From Gaiellasilicea sp963745775 (GTDB lineage Bacteria > Actinomycetota > Thermoleophilia > Gaiellales > Gaiellaceae), in assembly GCA_963745775.1 (NCBI GenBank), contig CAVUYY010000012.1, positions 124,001 to 188,000 of the forward strand: a DNA stretch of 64,000 nucleotides, in the 5' to 3' direction. The position numbers were made by a program, and so were the translations under genes. Under the pieces are notes generated by a model. That model saw only the letters and a list, made by a program, of their open reading frames with translations. It made no database searches and was not told the origin of the DNA. This document shows, piece after piece, positions 11,276 through 22,242 of the stretch (its first letter is position 1; the number at the start of each line of letters is the position of its first letter).

Positions 11276-11587
11276 GTGCTCGCCGGGATCATCGGCATCC
11301 TCATCTCCGGCCTGATCGTGGGGGCGGTCGCGCGCTTCGCCGTTCCGGGCCGGGACACGCTGTCGATCTGGAAGACGATCCTGCTCGGGATCCTCGGCTC
11401 GATCCTCGGCGGCTTCGCTGCGGCCCTCACGGGTGTCGTCGATCCGACCCCGCCCGAGGGCGAGGAGCTCACCGGAGGCGAGATCCTCACGAGCTTCCTC
11501 TTCGCGCTCGCCGGCGCGGTCCTGCTGCTGATCCTGTACCGCCGCTTCGTCGAGAAGCGCCCGATCACAGGCCCCGACCCGGGCTAA
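11276..11587 (+). CDS. GlsB/YeaQ/YmgE-type small membrane protein
   Basis: 103 residues with three hydrophobic helices: about residues 1-22 (GIIGILISGLIVGAVARF), 33-53 (TILLGILGSILGGFAAALTG) and 75-92. Glycine-rich helices with GAVARFAVPGRD are typical of the transglycosylase-associated/GlsB family, linked to stress responses in other bacteria. The start is GTG, with TAACCT 6 nt upstream, so the message may be leaderless. A second member of the family lies at 13227. The stop interlocks with that of the convergent peptidase gene (CTAA 11584-11587). Confidence 0.85.
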   Translation: MLAGIIGILISGLIVGAVARFAVPGRDTLSIWKTILLGILGSILGGFAAALTGVVDPTPPEGEELTGGEILTSFLFALAGAVLLLILYRRFVEKRPITGPDPG

Positions 11588-13101
11588 GCCGCGGCGAGCG
11601 CCCCCAGCTTCTCCTTCAGGTAGCGGACGTACGGCTTCGCGTCGATCGGGCCGCCGACGACGCGCTCGAGCGTCTCCTGCGGGGTGAACTTCCGGCCCAG
11701 CGCGTAGAGGTTGGTGCGCAGCCAGGCGTGGAGATCGCCGAACTCGCCCGCCTCGAACTGCGCCGGGAGGTCGGGCAGGGCCGCCTGCGCCTTCTCCCAG
11801 ATCTGGACCGAGACGATGTTGCCGAGCGAGTAGGTGGGGAAGTACCCGAAGCTGCCTCCCGACCAGTGCACGTCCTGGAGGACGCCGACGGTGTCGCTCG
11901 GGATCGGGATTCCGAGGTACTCCTCGAAGCGCGAGTTCCACGCCTCCGGCAGATCCTTCAGCGCGATCGTGCCGTCGATCAGCTCCTGCTCGAGCTCGAA
12001 ACGGAGGATCACGTGCAGGTTGTAGGTCGCCTCGTCCGCGTCGACGCGGATGTAGCTCGGCTTGACGCGATTGATCGCGCGGTAGAAGGCCTCCTGCTCG
12101 ACGTCACCGAGCGTGTCCGGGAACGCGGCCTGCACCTGGGGGTAGAAGTGGTTCCAGAACGGCCGGCTGCGGCCGACGATGTTCTCCCAGAGCCGGCTCT
12201 GGGACTCGTGGAGGGCGGACGAGACTCCGCAACAGAGCGGGGTGCGCTCGAGCGTCTGCGAGATCCCGTGCTCATAGAGACCGTGCCCGCACTCGTGCAT
12301 CGCGGTGAAGATCGAGGTCAGGTCGTTCTCCGTGTAGCGCGTCGTCAGCCGGATGTCCTGAGTGCCCGAGCTGGCCGCGAACGGGTGCACCGTCAGATCC
12401 AGCCGGAAGAACTGCGGGTCGAATCCGAACTCCTCGATCACGCGCAGGGAGAGCGCATGCTGGGCGTCGATCGCGTACGGGCCCTTCATGAACCCGTCGT
12501 CGGCGTCGGTGGACGCGACCTCGGCGATCAGCGGCACGAGTGCGGCCTTCAGCTCCTCGAAGACGACGCGCACCTCCTCGGTCTTCATCCCGGGCTCGTA
12601 GTCGTCGAGGAGGACGTCGTAGGGCTCCGCATAGCCCTCGAAGCAGTCGATGTAGCGCCGCTTCAGCTCGAGCGCCCGCTCGAGGTGGGGGAGGAAGGTG
12701 GGATAGTCGTTCTCCTCGCGGGCCTTCGCCCAGACGTCGTGCGCGTCGGCGGCCGCGCCGACCATCTCGGCTGCGAGGTCGGCGGGCACGCGACGTGCCT
12801 TCTCCCAGTCGCGCCGCGTCGTCCGGATCAGGGATGCGTCGTCGGAGTCGTAAGCGAGGCTCTCCTCGTAGGCGGCGAGTCCGTCGAGGAGCCGCCCGAT
12901 CTCGGGTGCTATGAAGCGCTCGTGTGCGACCCGGTCGAGGGTCGTCAGCTGCGCGCCGCGAACCGGCCCGCCGCCCGGGGGCATCATCACCGTCTGATCC
13001 CAGAACAGGACCTCCTGGGCGCGGCGGAGATCGTGGATCTCGGCCAGGCGATTCTTCAGCTCGATGAAGTCCTTCGGGGCGTCGTTTCGGTGCTCGCTCA
13101 T
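11584..13101 (-). CDS. Carboxypeptidase Taq (M32 metallopeptidase)
   Basis: The full-length 505-residue M32 enzyme removes C-terminal residues from peptides using a divalent metal ion. The zinc motif HECGH (His269-His273) is followed by GLYEHGI. Family blocks include VLFWDQTVMMPPGG near the N-terminus, DIRLTTRYTENDL before the active site, and ESQSRLWENIVGRS and RPYVRYLKEKLG-like blocks towards the end. It is cytosolic, with no signal peptide. GAGGAGAG directly before the ATG is a strong ribosome binding site. It sits between two GlsB-like genes that point towards or away from it; no functional link is evident. Confidence 0.95.
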   Translation of the reverse strand: MSEHRNDAPKDFIELKNRLAEIHDLRRAQEVLFWDQTVMMPPGGGPVRGAQLTTLDRVAHERFIAPEIGRLLDGLAAYEESLAYDSDDASLIRTTRRDWEKARRVPADLAAEMVGAAADAHDVWAKAREENDYPTFLPHLERALELKRRYIDCFEGYAEPYDVLLDDYEPGMKTEEVRVVFEELKAALVPLIAEVASTDADDGFMKGPYAIDAQHALSLRVIEEFGFDPQFFRLDLTVHPFAASSGTQDIRLTTRYTENDLTSIFTAMHECGHGLYEHGISQTLERTPLCCGVSSALHESQSRLWENIVGRSRPFWNHFYPQVQAAFPDTLGDVEQEAFYRAINRVKPSYIRVDADEATYNLHVILRFELEQELIDGTIALKDLPEAWNSRFEEYLGIPIPSDTVGVLQDVHWSGGSFGYFPTYSLGNIVSVQIWEKAQAALPDLPAQFEAGEFGDLHAWLRTNLYALGRKFTPQETLERVVGGPIDAKPYVRYLKEKLGALAAA

Positions 13102-13226
13102 CTCTCTCCTCGTCCTCGGGCAGGTCTTAGGACTCTAGTGGAGGAAACGGTTTGCGACACCCCTCTCGGGGGGACACCCCGGCGAGGGGCGAGCTGGCAC
13201 CGCCCTGCTCTCGAACTGGAGGTTTC

Positions 13227-13505
13227 ATGGGCATCATCGCGTTCATCATTCTCGGCGCAATCGCAGGCGCGATCGCGAAAGCGCTGCTCCCGGGAGACGA
13301 TCCTGGCGGCTTCATCATCACGACGATCATCGGAATCGTGGGGGCGCTGCTCGGCGGCTTCCTTGCGGCCGCGCTCTTCGGCGGCGATCCGCTCGACGAG
13401 TTCTTCGACATCAGCACGTGGCTGACGGCGATCGTCGGCTCGATCGCCTTGCTCCTGATCTACCGCGCCGTCGCGGGCCGCGGTCATAGCGGGCGAACCG
13501 TCTAA
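13227..13505 (+). CDS. GlsB/YeaQ/YmgE-type small membrane protein
   Basis: 92 residues starting at ATG 13227 (MGIIAFIILGAIAGAIAKAL), with GGAGG 4 nt upstream. Three hydrophobic helices and the loop LLPGDDPGGFIITTIIGIVG identify the GlsB/transglycosylase-associated family. It is paralogous to the product at 11276. The 125-nt gap upstream holds no other gene; it has a short GC-rich inverted repeat but no clear promoter that I can name. A stem-loop at 13536-13563 follows the stop. Confidence 0.9.
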   Translation: MGIIAFIILGAIAGAIAKALLPGDDPGGFIITTIIGIVGALLGGFLAAALFGGDPLDEFFDISTWLTAIVGSIALLLIYRAVAGRGHSGRTV

Positions 13506-13535
13506 AGCGGTCTCTCTTCGAGGAGTCTCGTGTGG

Positions 13536-13563
13536 GCCGGGCACCCCTCCGCGGGTGTCCGGC
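13536..13563. terminator. Probable bidirectional intrinsic terminator stem-loop
   Basis: An 11-bp stem GCCGGGCACCC / GGGTGTCCGGC (one G-T wobble) with a 6-nt loop lies between two convergent genes. No long T run follows, as is common in high-GC actinobacteria. It would serve the GlsB-like gene ending at 13505 and the phosphoesterase gene ending at 13572. Confidence 0.65.
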
Positions 13564-13571
13564 TCCATTCC

Positions 13572-14396
13572 TCAGGTGGCGTCGAACGCGAGCGGCTCTC
13601 GGCCGCGCGGGAACGTTCGAACCGCGGTGAGCGCCCAGCCGTCGTCACGCCAGATGTAGGTGAGGATTCGTAGCGCCTCCACCGCGACTTCGTAGACGTG
13701 CAGGCCCCGTGCCTCGCCGCGGCGATTCGGTCGCGGCTGGCCGAAGCCGGGAGCGATCGACGCCACGACCGCCCGCTCGCCGCCGGCGGTCGCGATCTCG
13801 AACTCCCGCCGCTCGGCGACCGTGCTCTGGTGGATGTGGCCGGCGAGGATCAGCTCGGCGCCGGCGTCGACGAAGCTGCCGAGAACGCGATTCCGGTTCG
13901 CTACGGGCTGCTTGCTCGAGCGCCAGGGCGCGCCGAGCAGGTGATGGTGGAGGACGACGATCCTGAGTGCCTCCGGCGGCGCGTCCGCGAACACCTCCTT
14001 CGCCCGGACGACCTGCGGCGGCCGAACCTTGCCCGACTGGTGACGCCACGGGCGCACCGAGTTCAGCCCGGCGACCGCCAGCGTCTCGGACGAGTAGACG
14101 GGCTGGGTCGTCTTCCACTGCCGCTCGAACTCGAGCCACGGATTCGTGAAGCGCTTCGGAAACGTGTAGGGGATGTCGTGGTTACCCGGCACGGCGAGGA
14201 GCGGCAACTCGAGCCCGCGCAGGAACTCCGCGGCGACATCGTGCTGGGAGCGAAGACCTCGATGGGTGAGGTCGCCCGAGGCGATCACGAGCTCGGGCTG
14301 CACCTCGGAGATCAGTCGCGCGAGCGCGTCGATCGGCTCGGGCTTGACGTTGCGGCCGAAGTGGAGATCCGAGATGTGGAGGACCCGCGTGAGCAT
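13572..14396 (-). CDS. Calcineurin-like metallophosphoesterase
   Basis: The 274-residue protein has the metal-binding blocks in order: ISDLHFG (residues about 8-14), ASGDLTHRG, VPGNHD, HHHLLGAP and AGHIHQ. These identify a binuclear metal phosphoesterase of the cyclic-nucleotide phosphodiesterase-like branch. The substrate is unknown. There is no signal peptide. The ATG follows TACTGT by 7 nt, matching the leaderless pattern seen elsewhere in the window. Confidence 0.9.
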   Translation of the reverse strand: MLTRVLHISDLHFGRNVKPEPIDALARLISEVQPELVIASGDLTHRGLRSQHDVAAEFLRGLELPLLAVPGNHDIPYTFPKRFTNPWLEFERQWKTTQPVYSSETLAVAGLNSVRPWRHQSGKVRPPQVVRAKEVFADAPPEALRIVVLHHHLLGAPWRSSKQPVANRNRVLGSFVDAGAELILAGHIHQSTVAERREFEIATAGGERAVVASIAPGFGQPRPNRRGEARGLHVYEVAVEALRILTYIWRDDGWALTAVRTFPRGREPLAFDAT

Positions 14397-14458
14397 GTCG
14401 GCGACAGTACCCCGGTCGGGGGCATGAGAACCGCCGCACGCGGCTATACACTCGCTCC

Positions 14459-14722
14459 ATGGCGGATCGAGCGCCCGACAACGGAGGAGACGAAGGGCCG
14501 GAGATCTTCGACGATCTCTATCTCGGCTTACGAGCGGGCGGCGCGCTCCGCAAGCAGCGGCGTGGCGAGCCGCTGACCCGCGACGAGCAGGAGGCGCTCG
14601 GCCGCTGGCAGCGCCTCTCGGTCGGCCGCAAGGTTCTGGCCCTCGGCGCCTTTTCCGTCGGCACGTTCGGCCTCGGCTTCACCCTCGGCGGCCTCGTCTT
14701 CGGCCGCTGGCGCAAGGCCTAG
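14459..14722 (+). CDS. Small single-pass membrane protein, unknown
   Basis: 87 residues: an acidic N-terminus, a charged middle (LRKQRRGEPLTRDEQEALGR), and a C-terminal hydrophobic glycine-rich helix (VLALGAFSVGTFGLGFTLGG) with a short basic end. It is probably inserted with the N-terminus in the cytosol. I know no family. TACACT lies 6 nt before the ATG. The stop is immediately followed by that of the convergent transporter gene (CTAGCTAG). Confidence 0.7.
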   Translation: MADRAPDNGGDEGPEIFDDLYLGLRAGGALRKQRRGEPLTRDEQEALGRWQRLSVGRKVLALGAFSVGTFGLGFTLGGLVFGRWRKA

Positions 14723-15788
14723 CTAGGCCGTTTCGGAGTCGGCCGGCGAGAAGATCACCGTCGGCACATCCTCCTCGGCGGGATCCTTGCCTCGCACCAC
14801 CACGTCGAGGAGCGTCGCGAGCACGGCTGCGAGCGGGATCGCGAGCAGGACCGCGAACTCGCCGAAGAGGAGCGCCACGCTCGTGATCGAGAAGAGCACG
14901 AGCAGCGGCGAGAGCCCGACGGCGTCGCCGAGCACGCGCGGGATCACGATGTAGTCCTCGAGCAGGCGGACGACGAGAACCGTGATCCCGGCGGCGAGCC
15001 CGAGCTGCCAGGACACGGTCAGGCCGACGCCCACGGCGACCGCGCCGGCCAGGAGCGGCCCGATCACGGGGACGATCTCGACGATCCCGGCGAAGACGCC
15101 GATCAGCAGCCAGTAGGGCAGGCCGATCGCCCAGAAGACGAGCGAGAGGACGGCGCCGACGAGCGCGATCAGGAGCGCCTGGCCACGCACATAGGCACCC
15201 AGCTTGAGATCGATCAGATCCCAGGTGTCGCGCACGGTCTTCCGCCGCGGTCGCGGGAATCAGCGAGGTGACGAGATCCATCGCCTTCTCTCGCTCGAAG
15301 ATCCAGTACGCGGCGCTCGCGAAGACGAAGAAGATCCCGATCAGGATCTCGAAGCCGAGGAAGCCGATCTCGAGCGCCGGATCGACCAGCTCGCCGGCCG
15401 ACGGCAGCTCCTCGAGGCGCTGCTGCACGCCCTCGAGGATCTGGCGGCGCACCCCGGTCGACTGACTCGCCTCGGCCTCCAGTTCCTCCGACGAGCTCGG
15501 AAGCCCGCCGAGCGCGTTCGTGACCTGCTCGGTCGCGCGCGGGACGACGAGCCACAGGAGACCCGCGATCACCGCGAAGAAGCAGACGTAGTGGATCGCG
15601 ATCCCCGCCCCTCGCGGCACTCCACGGCGCCGCAGGGCCTCGATCGCGGGGCGCATGGCGGCCGCGAGGATGAACGCGAAAAAGAGCAGGGCGACGAGGA
15701 GTCGGATCTTCCAGAGCGCGAGGGCCAGGACCACGATCCCGCCCACCACGAGGGTCGCGAGCGCCGCTCGCTTCGCAGTCTCGGTCAT
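14723..15788 (-). CDS. AI-2E family transporter (one frameshift near 15245)
   Basis: The N-terminal part (LATLVVGGIVVLALALWKIR, FFAFILAAAMRPAIEALRRR) and the C-terminal part (YWLLIGVFAGIVEIVPVIGP, EDYIVIPRVLGDAVGLSPLL) form the usual multi-helix AI-2E/PerM layout with a soluble helical insert of about 80 residues. The C-terminal PxxG/PRVLG block is the family hallmark. A 1-base frame change near 15245 joins the halves and gives about 354 residues. Members include AI-2 exporters, Na+/H+ antiporters and uncharacterised permeases; the substrate cannot be called here. Confidence 0.85.
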
Positions 15789-15828
15789 GCCGGGAGTATC
15801 CCTGGCAACGCCTCCCGCCGAACTAGAC

Positions 15829-15852
15829 GAACGTGTGTTCGCTCGCTAGAAT
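15829..15852 (+). promoter_or_regulatory. LexA/SOS box and -10 of uvrA
   Basis: GAACGTGTGTTC (15829-15840) has the LexA core GAAC-N4-GTTC. TAGAAT (15847-15852) follows after 6 nt and the uvrA ATG after a further 9 nt. The arrangement is the same as for uvrB at 3653-3685, which strengthens both calls. Confidence 0.85.
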
Positions 15853-15861
15853 GGCCTCCGC

Positions 15862-18703
<2,842 letters not shown>

Positions 18704-18711
18704 GCGCGAGC

Positions 18712-19518
18712 GTGGGGGAGCGGCGAGCCCGGTTCCGGGAGCTACACGCACGCGACGAAATCTTCGTGATGCCGAACCCCTGGGACGTGGGCTCCGCACG
18801 GCTGCTTGCGTCGCTCGGGTTCGAGGCGCTCGCGACGACGAGCGCCGGGTTCGCGTGGTCGCTCGGCCGGCTCGACCAGAACGTGACCCGCGACGAGCTC
18901 GTGGCGCACGTCGCCGAGCTCACGGCGGCCACGGATCTGCCGCTGAACGTGGACAGCGAGAACTGCTTTCCGGACGATCCCGGGGGTGTCGCCGAGACAG
19001 TCGCGCAGCTCGCGGCCGCCGGGGCGGCCGGCTGCTCGCTGGAGGACTACGACCCGGCTGCGCATCGGATCGAGGACTTCGAGCTCGCGGTCGAGCGGGT
19101 CGGCGTCGCGGCCGAGCGCGGCTCACGCGCTCCCCGAGCCGCTGGTGCTCACCGCACGGGCCGAGAACCACCTCCGTGGTATCCAGGATCTCGACGACAC
19201 GATCCGCCGACTCGTCGCGTATCGCGACGCGGGCGCCGACGCCGTCTACGCCCCGGGTCTCATAGACCTGGAGCAGATCGCGCGGCTCGTGCGCGAGGTC
19301 GAGATCCCGGTCAATGTGCTCGTCCTCCCGGGCGGCCCGACCGTCTCGGAGCTCGAAGCGGTCGGCGTCCGTCGGATCTCGACAGGAAGCCTGCTCGCGA
19401 GCGCCGCCTACGGCGCGCTCGTTGTAGAAGGGCGCAGCGGCTGGAAAACGACGGAACGGCGCCGGCCGCGAGCGACCTGATCTCGCGAGCGGCGCTCGGC
19501 GACGCCTTCGGCGGTTGA
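18712..19518 (+). CDS. Isocitrate lyase/PEP mutase family enzyme (two frameshifts)
   Basis: The product shows the PEP mutase/ICL TIM-barrel pattern: PNPWDVGSARLLASLGFEAL, TTSAGFAWSLG, the metal-site segment DSENCFPDDP, AGCSLEDYDP, TARAENHLRG and RISTGSLLASAAYGAL. About 268 residues result if two frame changes (near 19120 and 19435) are bridged. The family includes oxaloacetate decarboxylase, methylisocitrate lyase and phosphonopyruvate hydrolase. The KKCGH-type lyase motif of true isocitrate lyases is absent, so it belongs to the PF13714 group. The start is GTG 18712, or TTG 18700 overlapping the uvrA stop. Confidence 0.85.
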   Translation: MGERRARFRELHARDEIFVMPNPWDVGSARLLASLGFEALATTSAGFAWSLGRLDQNVTRDELVAHVAELTAATDLPLNVDSENCFPDDPGGVAETVAQLAAAGAAGCSLEDYDPAAHRIEDFELAVERVGVAAERGSRAPRAAGAHRTGREPPPWYPGSRRHDPPTRRVSRRGRRRRLRPGSHRPGADRAARARGRDPGQCARPPGRPDRLGARSGRRPSDLDRKPARERRLRRARCRRAQRLENDGTAPAASDLISRAALGDAFGG

Positions 19519-19583
19519 TGGCTCTCGCTCCGGCTGGTTGAATCGGTTGACGCCGTCCTGCGGTCGGCATGAAGGAGGTCGCC

Positions 19584-22242
19584 GTGCCAACTGACCAGAT
19601 CGCCGGTCGCGAACGGGAACGCGCGCAGCTCGAGGAAGCCGTCGAGCGCGCCGTCGCACGGGCGTGCAGAGCTCGTCTTCCTCGAGGGGCCGACCGGCTC
19701 GGGCAAGTCGACGCTCCTGACCGCCTTGCGCGGCCGTATCGAGTCCGGCGCTCTCGGCGAGGTCGAGGGAGTGCGCTTGATCTGCGCGCCGACGACCCCG
19801 TACGGGCCGTTCCTCGAGCTGCTCTCCGACCTCGCGAGACGCGATCGCAAGCGAATCGTCGCCAAGCGCGCTCTCGACATCTTCAAGTCGACCGCGCCGC
19901 TCGTTCTCCAGGCGATCCCGACCGTGGGCGGCGCCGCGGCGACCGTGTTCACGGAGTGGCTGAAGAGCGCCGAGGCGGGCGCGCTCGGTCGATGCGGTGC
20001 CGAAGCAGATCTCGGACGCGCTCCGCCGGCTCACCGACGAGGAGTCGCCCCTCGTCGTGATCTTCGACGAAGCCCATCTCCTGGACGAGGGCTCGAGCGC
20101 CGTGCTCGGCCGGATCGTCTCGGAGGGCGAGCTCGGGCGACTGCTCTTCGTGACTCTCGTTCGACGCCCAGCGGCTGCCGGCCGGCCATCCGCTCCCGCG
20201 GCTGCAGGGCGATGCCGGTCTCGCCGGGCTGAGCCGGACGATCCGCTTACCGCCGCTCGAAGAGGCCGATGTCGCGGCGATGCTCCGCGCAACGTGGGGC
20301 AACGAGCCGCATCCGCTGCTGGCTGCCTGGCTCGTCGAGCGCTGCAGCGGCAACGCGGCCTTCGTCGCCGCGTTCATCCGAGCGCTCGACGATGCCGGAG
20401 TCGTGCAGCACGACCGAAGCCGGGGCCGTGCTCGCCGGGACTCTCGAGCGCGGGCCGGGCGGCTGGGAGATCGCGGGCGCGCTTGTTGGGGCCGTCGTGC
20501 CGGCGAGCCTCCAGCAGCTCGCAGAGCTCCAGGCGGGGTCGCTCGAGCCGGAGCATCAGACGCTGCTCCAGGGAGCCTCGATCCAGGGCGAGCAGTTCGC
20601 AGCGAGTGTGCTCGTGCGAGCTACTCGACGCCGACGAGGCCGCGGTCCGGGAGCGGCTCGCGCCTCTGCTCGCGCGGCGACTCGTCGTGATCGACGACGA
20701 TGTGTGGTGGAACGAGCGCTCGGCCATCTGGCGCTTCGACCCGCGGCTGCTCCAGAGCGCGTTCTACGGGCGAGCGACGGCGAGCGCATTCGACCGCCGC
20801 CGTCTCCACGGCGAAGGTGGCTGAGGCTCTGGAGACGATCGTGGCGGACGAGCGGCGACCGCCGGGGCGAATCCTGCTGGAGCTCGCGCGCCACCGGCGG
20901 GAGGCAGGCGACCTCGCTGCGGCGGCAGGCTGGCTGATCCGGGCGGCGCAGACTGCGTTCGTCTCGGTTTCTCCACGTGCCGCCCACGAGCTCTGCGAGG
21001 AGGCTCTCGAGCTGCTCGACCAGGAGGACGACGACCGTGGCCCGTGCCGAGGCGACCGGGCTGCTGCTCGTCTCGGCCGTGGCCGGCTGGAATCGCGAGT
21101 ACGCAGCTTCGAGTGACGACTCTTCAGGCTCGAGCGACGTCCGGCGAGGCTGCGGCACGCCGGCTCGGCGACCCGGGCACGTTGGCTCGCGTTCTCTACG
21201 GGCAGGGGCTGCTCGGCTACGCGCGCGACGGTTATGCGCCGGCCATCGCGCTCCTTCGCGAGGCGGATTCCTTGGCCGCGGAGGGCGGCGACGTCGTCGG
21301 GAGGGTGCTGCTGAAGACACGCCTCGGGCATCTGCTCGACACAGGCGAGGGCCTGGCGGCCGGGCTCGAGGTGCTGGAGCAGGCGCGGGCGCTGCTCGAC
21401 GATCCGGAGGTGGCAGCCGGCTTCGAGGCGGCCCACGTGGCGGACGCTCGGCGGCCAGCTCGAGCGCGACATCGGGGTCGCCCGCTACGACCTCGGCGAC
21501 TACGCGGATGCCGCGAAGCATCTGGAGACGGCCGTGGCGGCACTTCGCGGCGGTGCGCCGGAGGAGCTGGCCTGGGCGCTCTGTTACGCAGGCCCAGCTG
21601 CACGCCGCGCTCGGCCAGGCCGAAGCGGCGCTACGCGAGACCGAGGAGGCGCTCGCCCTCTTGAGCGACCCCACGCCGCAGACGACTCGCGCCTTCCTTG
21701 CGGGCCTTCCGTGGCAGGCTGCTCCTCGACCAGGGGCGGCTCGACGAGGCAGAGGTCGATCTCGTCGGCGCACTGAGCGAGGGGCTCGCGGCGCCGCACG
21801 CCGGCACGACGCCACTGCTCCGGATCCAGCTCGCCGATCTCCTGATCGCCCGCGAGCGCTACGACGAGGCCGCGGCCGAGCTCGACGGCGCGGCGACAGG
21901 CGCGGTGGGAGCCGGAGCGGGTCGAGGTGGGCGCATACGCCGCGCGAATCCGGCTCGAGCTCGCGCGCGGTCGGCCCGAGCAGGCGGCCGAGAGTGCCGA
22001 GCTGGCGGTGGCCGGGCTTGAGGGTCAAGGCGGGGCGGTCCCGTTCTTCCGGACCGATGACGTGCTGCGCTGGTGCGCGGAGGGATTTCTCGCGGCGGGA
22101 CGCGACGCGGCTCGCGTGCTGGAAATGGCCGGTCGAGGCCGTCGAGCGCCGGCAGAACGGCTTGAGCCCAGAGCTGCGTGAGTGCTATCGGGAGACGCCG
22201 ATCGCGAAGCGGATCCTCGAGCTCGCGTCCGCGGCGGACTAG
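19584..22242 (+). pseudogene. AAA/STAND ATPase with TPR-like repeats, about twelve frameshifts
   Basis: The protein can be followed through all three frames. Walker A EGPTGSGKSTLL lies near 19690, Walker B PLVVIFDEAHLLDEG near 20050, a winged-helix-like region (ALVGAVVPASLQQLAELQAG) near 20490, and then TPR-like helices (RILLELARHRREAGDLAAAA; YGQGLLGYARDGYAPAIALL) to the stop at 22240-22242. No C-terminal HTH is seen. About twelve 1-base frame changes occur in 2.66 kb, yet the protein sequence between them looks well preserved and stops are few. That pattern fits a locally poor sequence at least as well as true decay. The likely start is GTG 19584, with AAGGAGG 5 nt before it. The stop interlocks with the convergent cyclase gene. 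Confidence 0.7.

Noticed and set aside
13160..13200. GC-rich inverted repeat CCCCTC...GAGGGG before the GlsB-like gene as a riboswitch
   Set aside because: No conserved aptamer elements; short repeats of this kind are common in DNA of this composition.
22025..22238. In-frame C-terminal extension of the cyclase protein to 22025
   Set aside because: The extra 70 residues are Arg/Ser/Pro-rich antisense of the opposing gene; a frame change near 22275 ends the protein at the interlocked CTAG instead.
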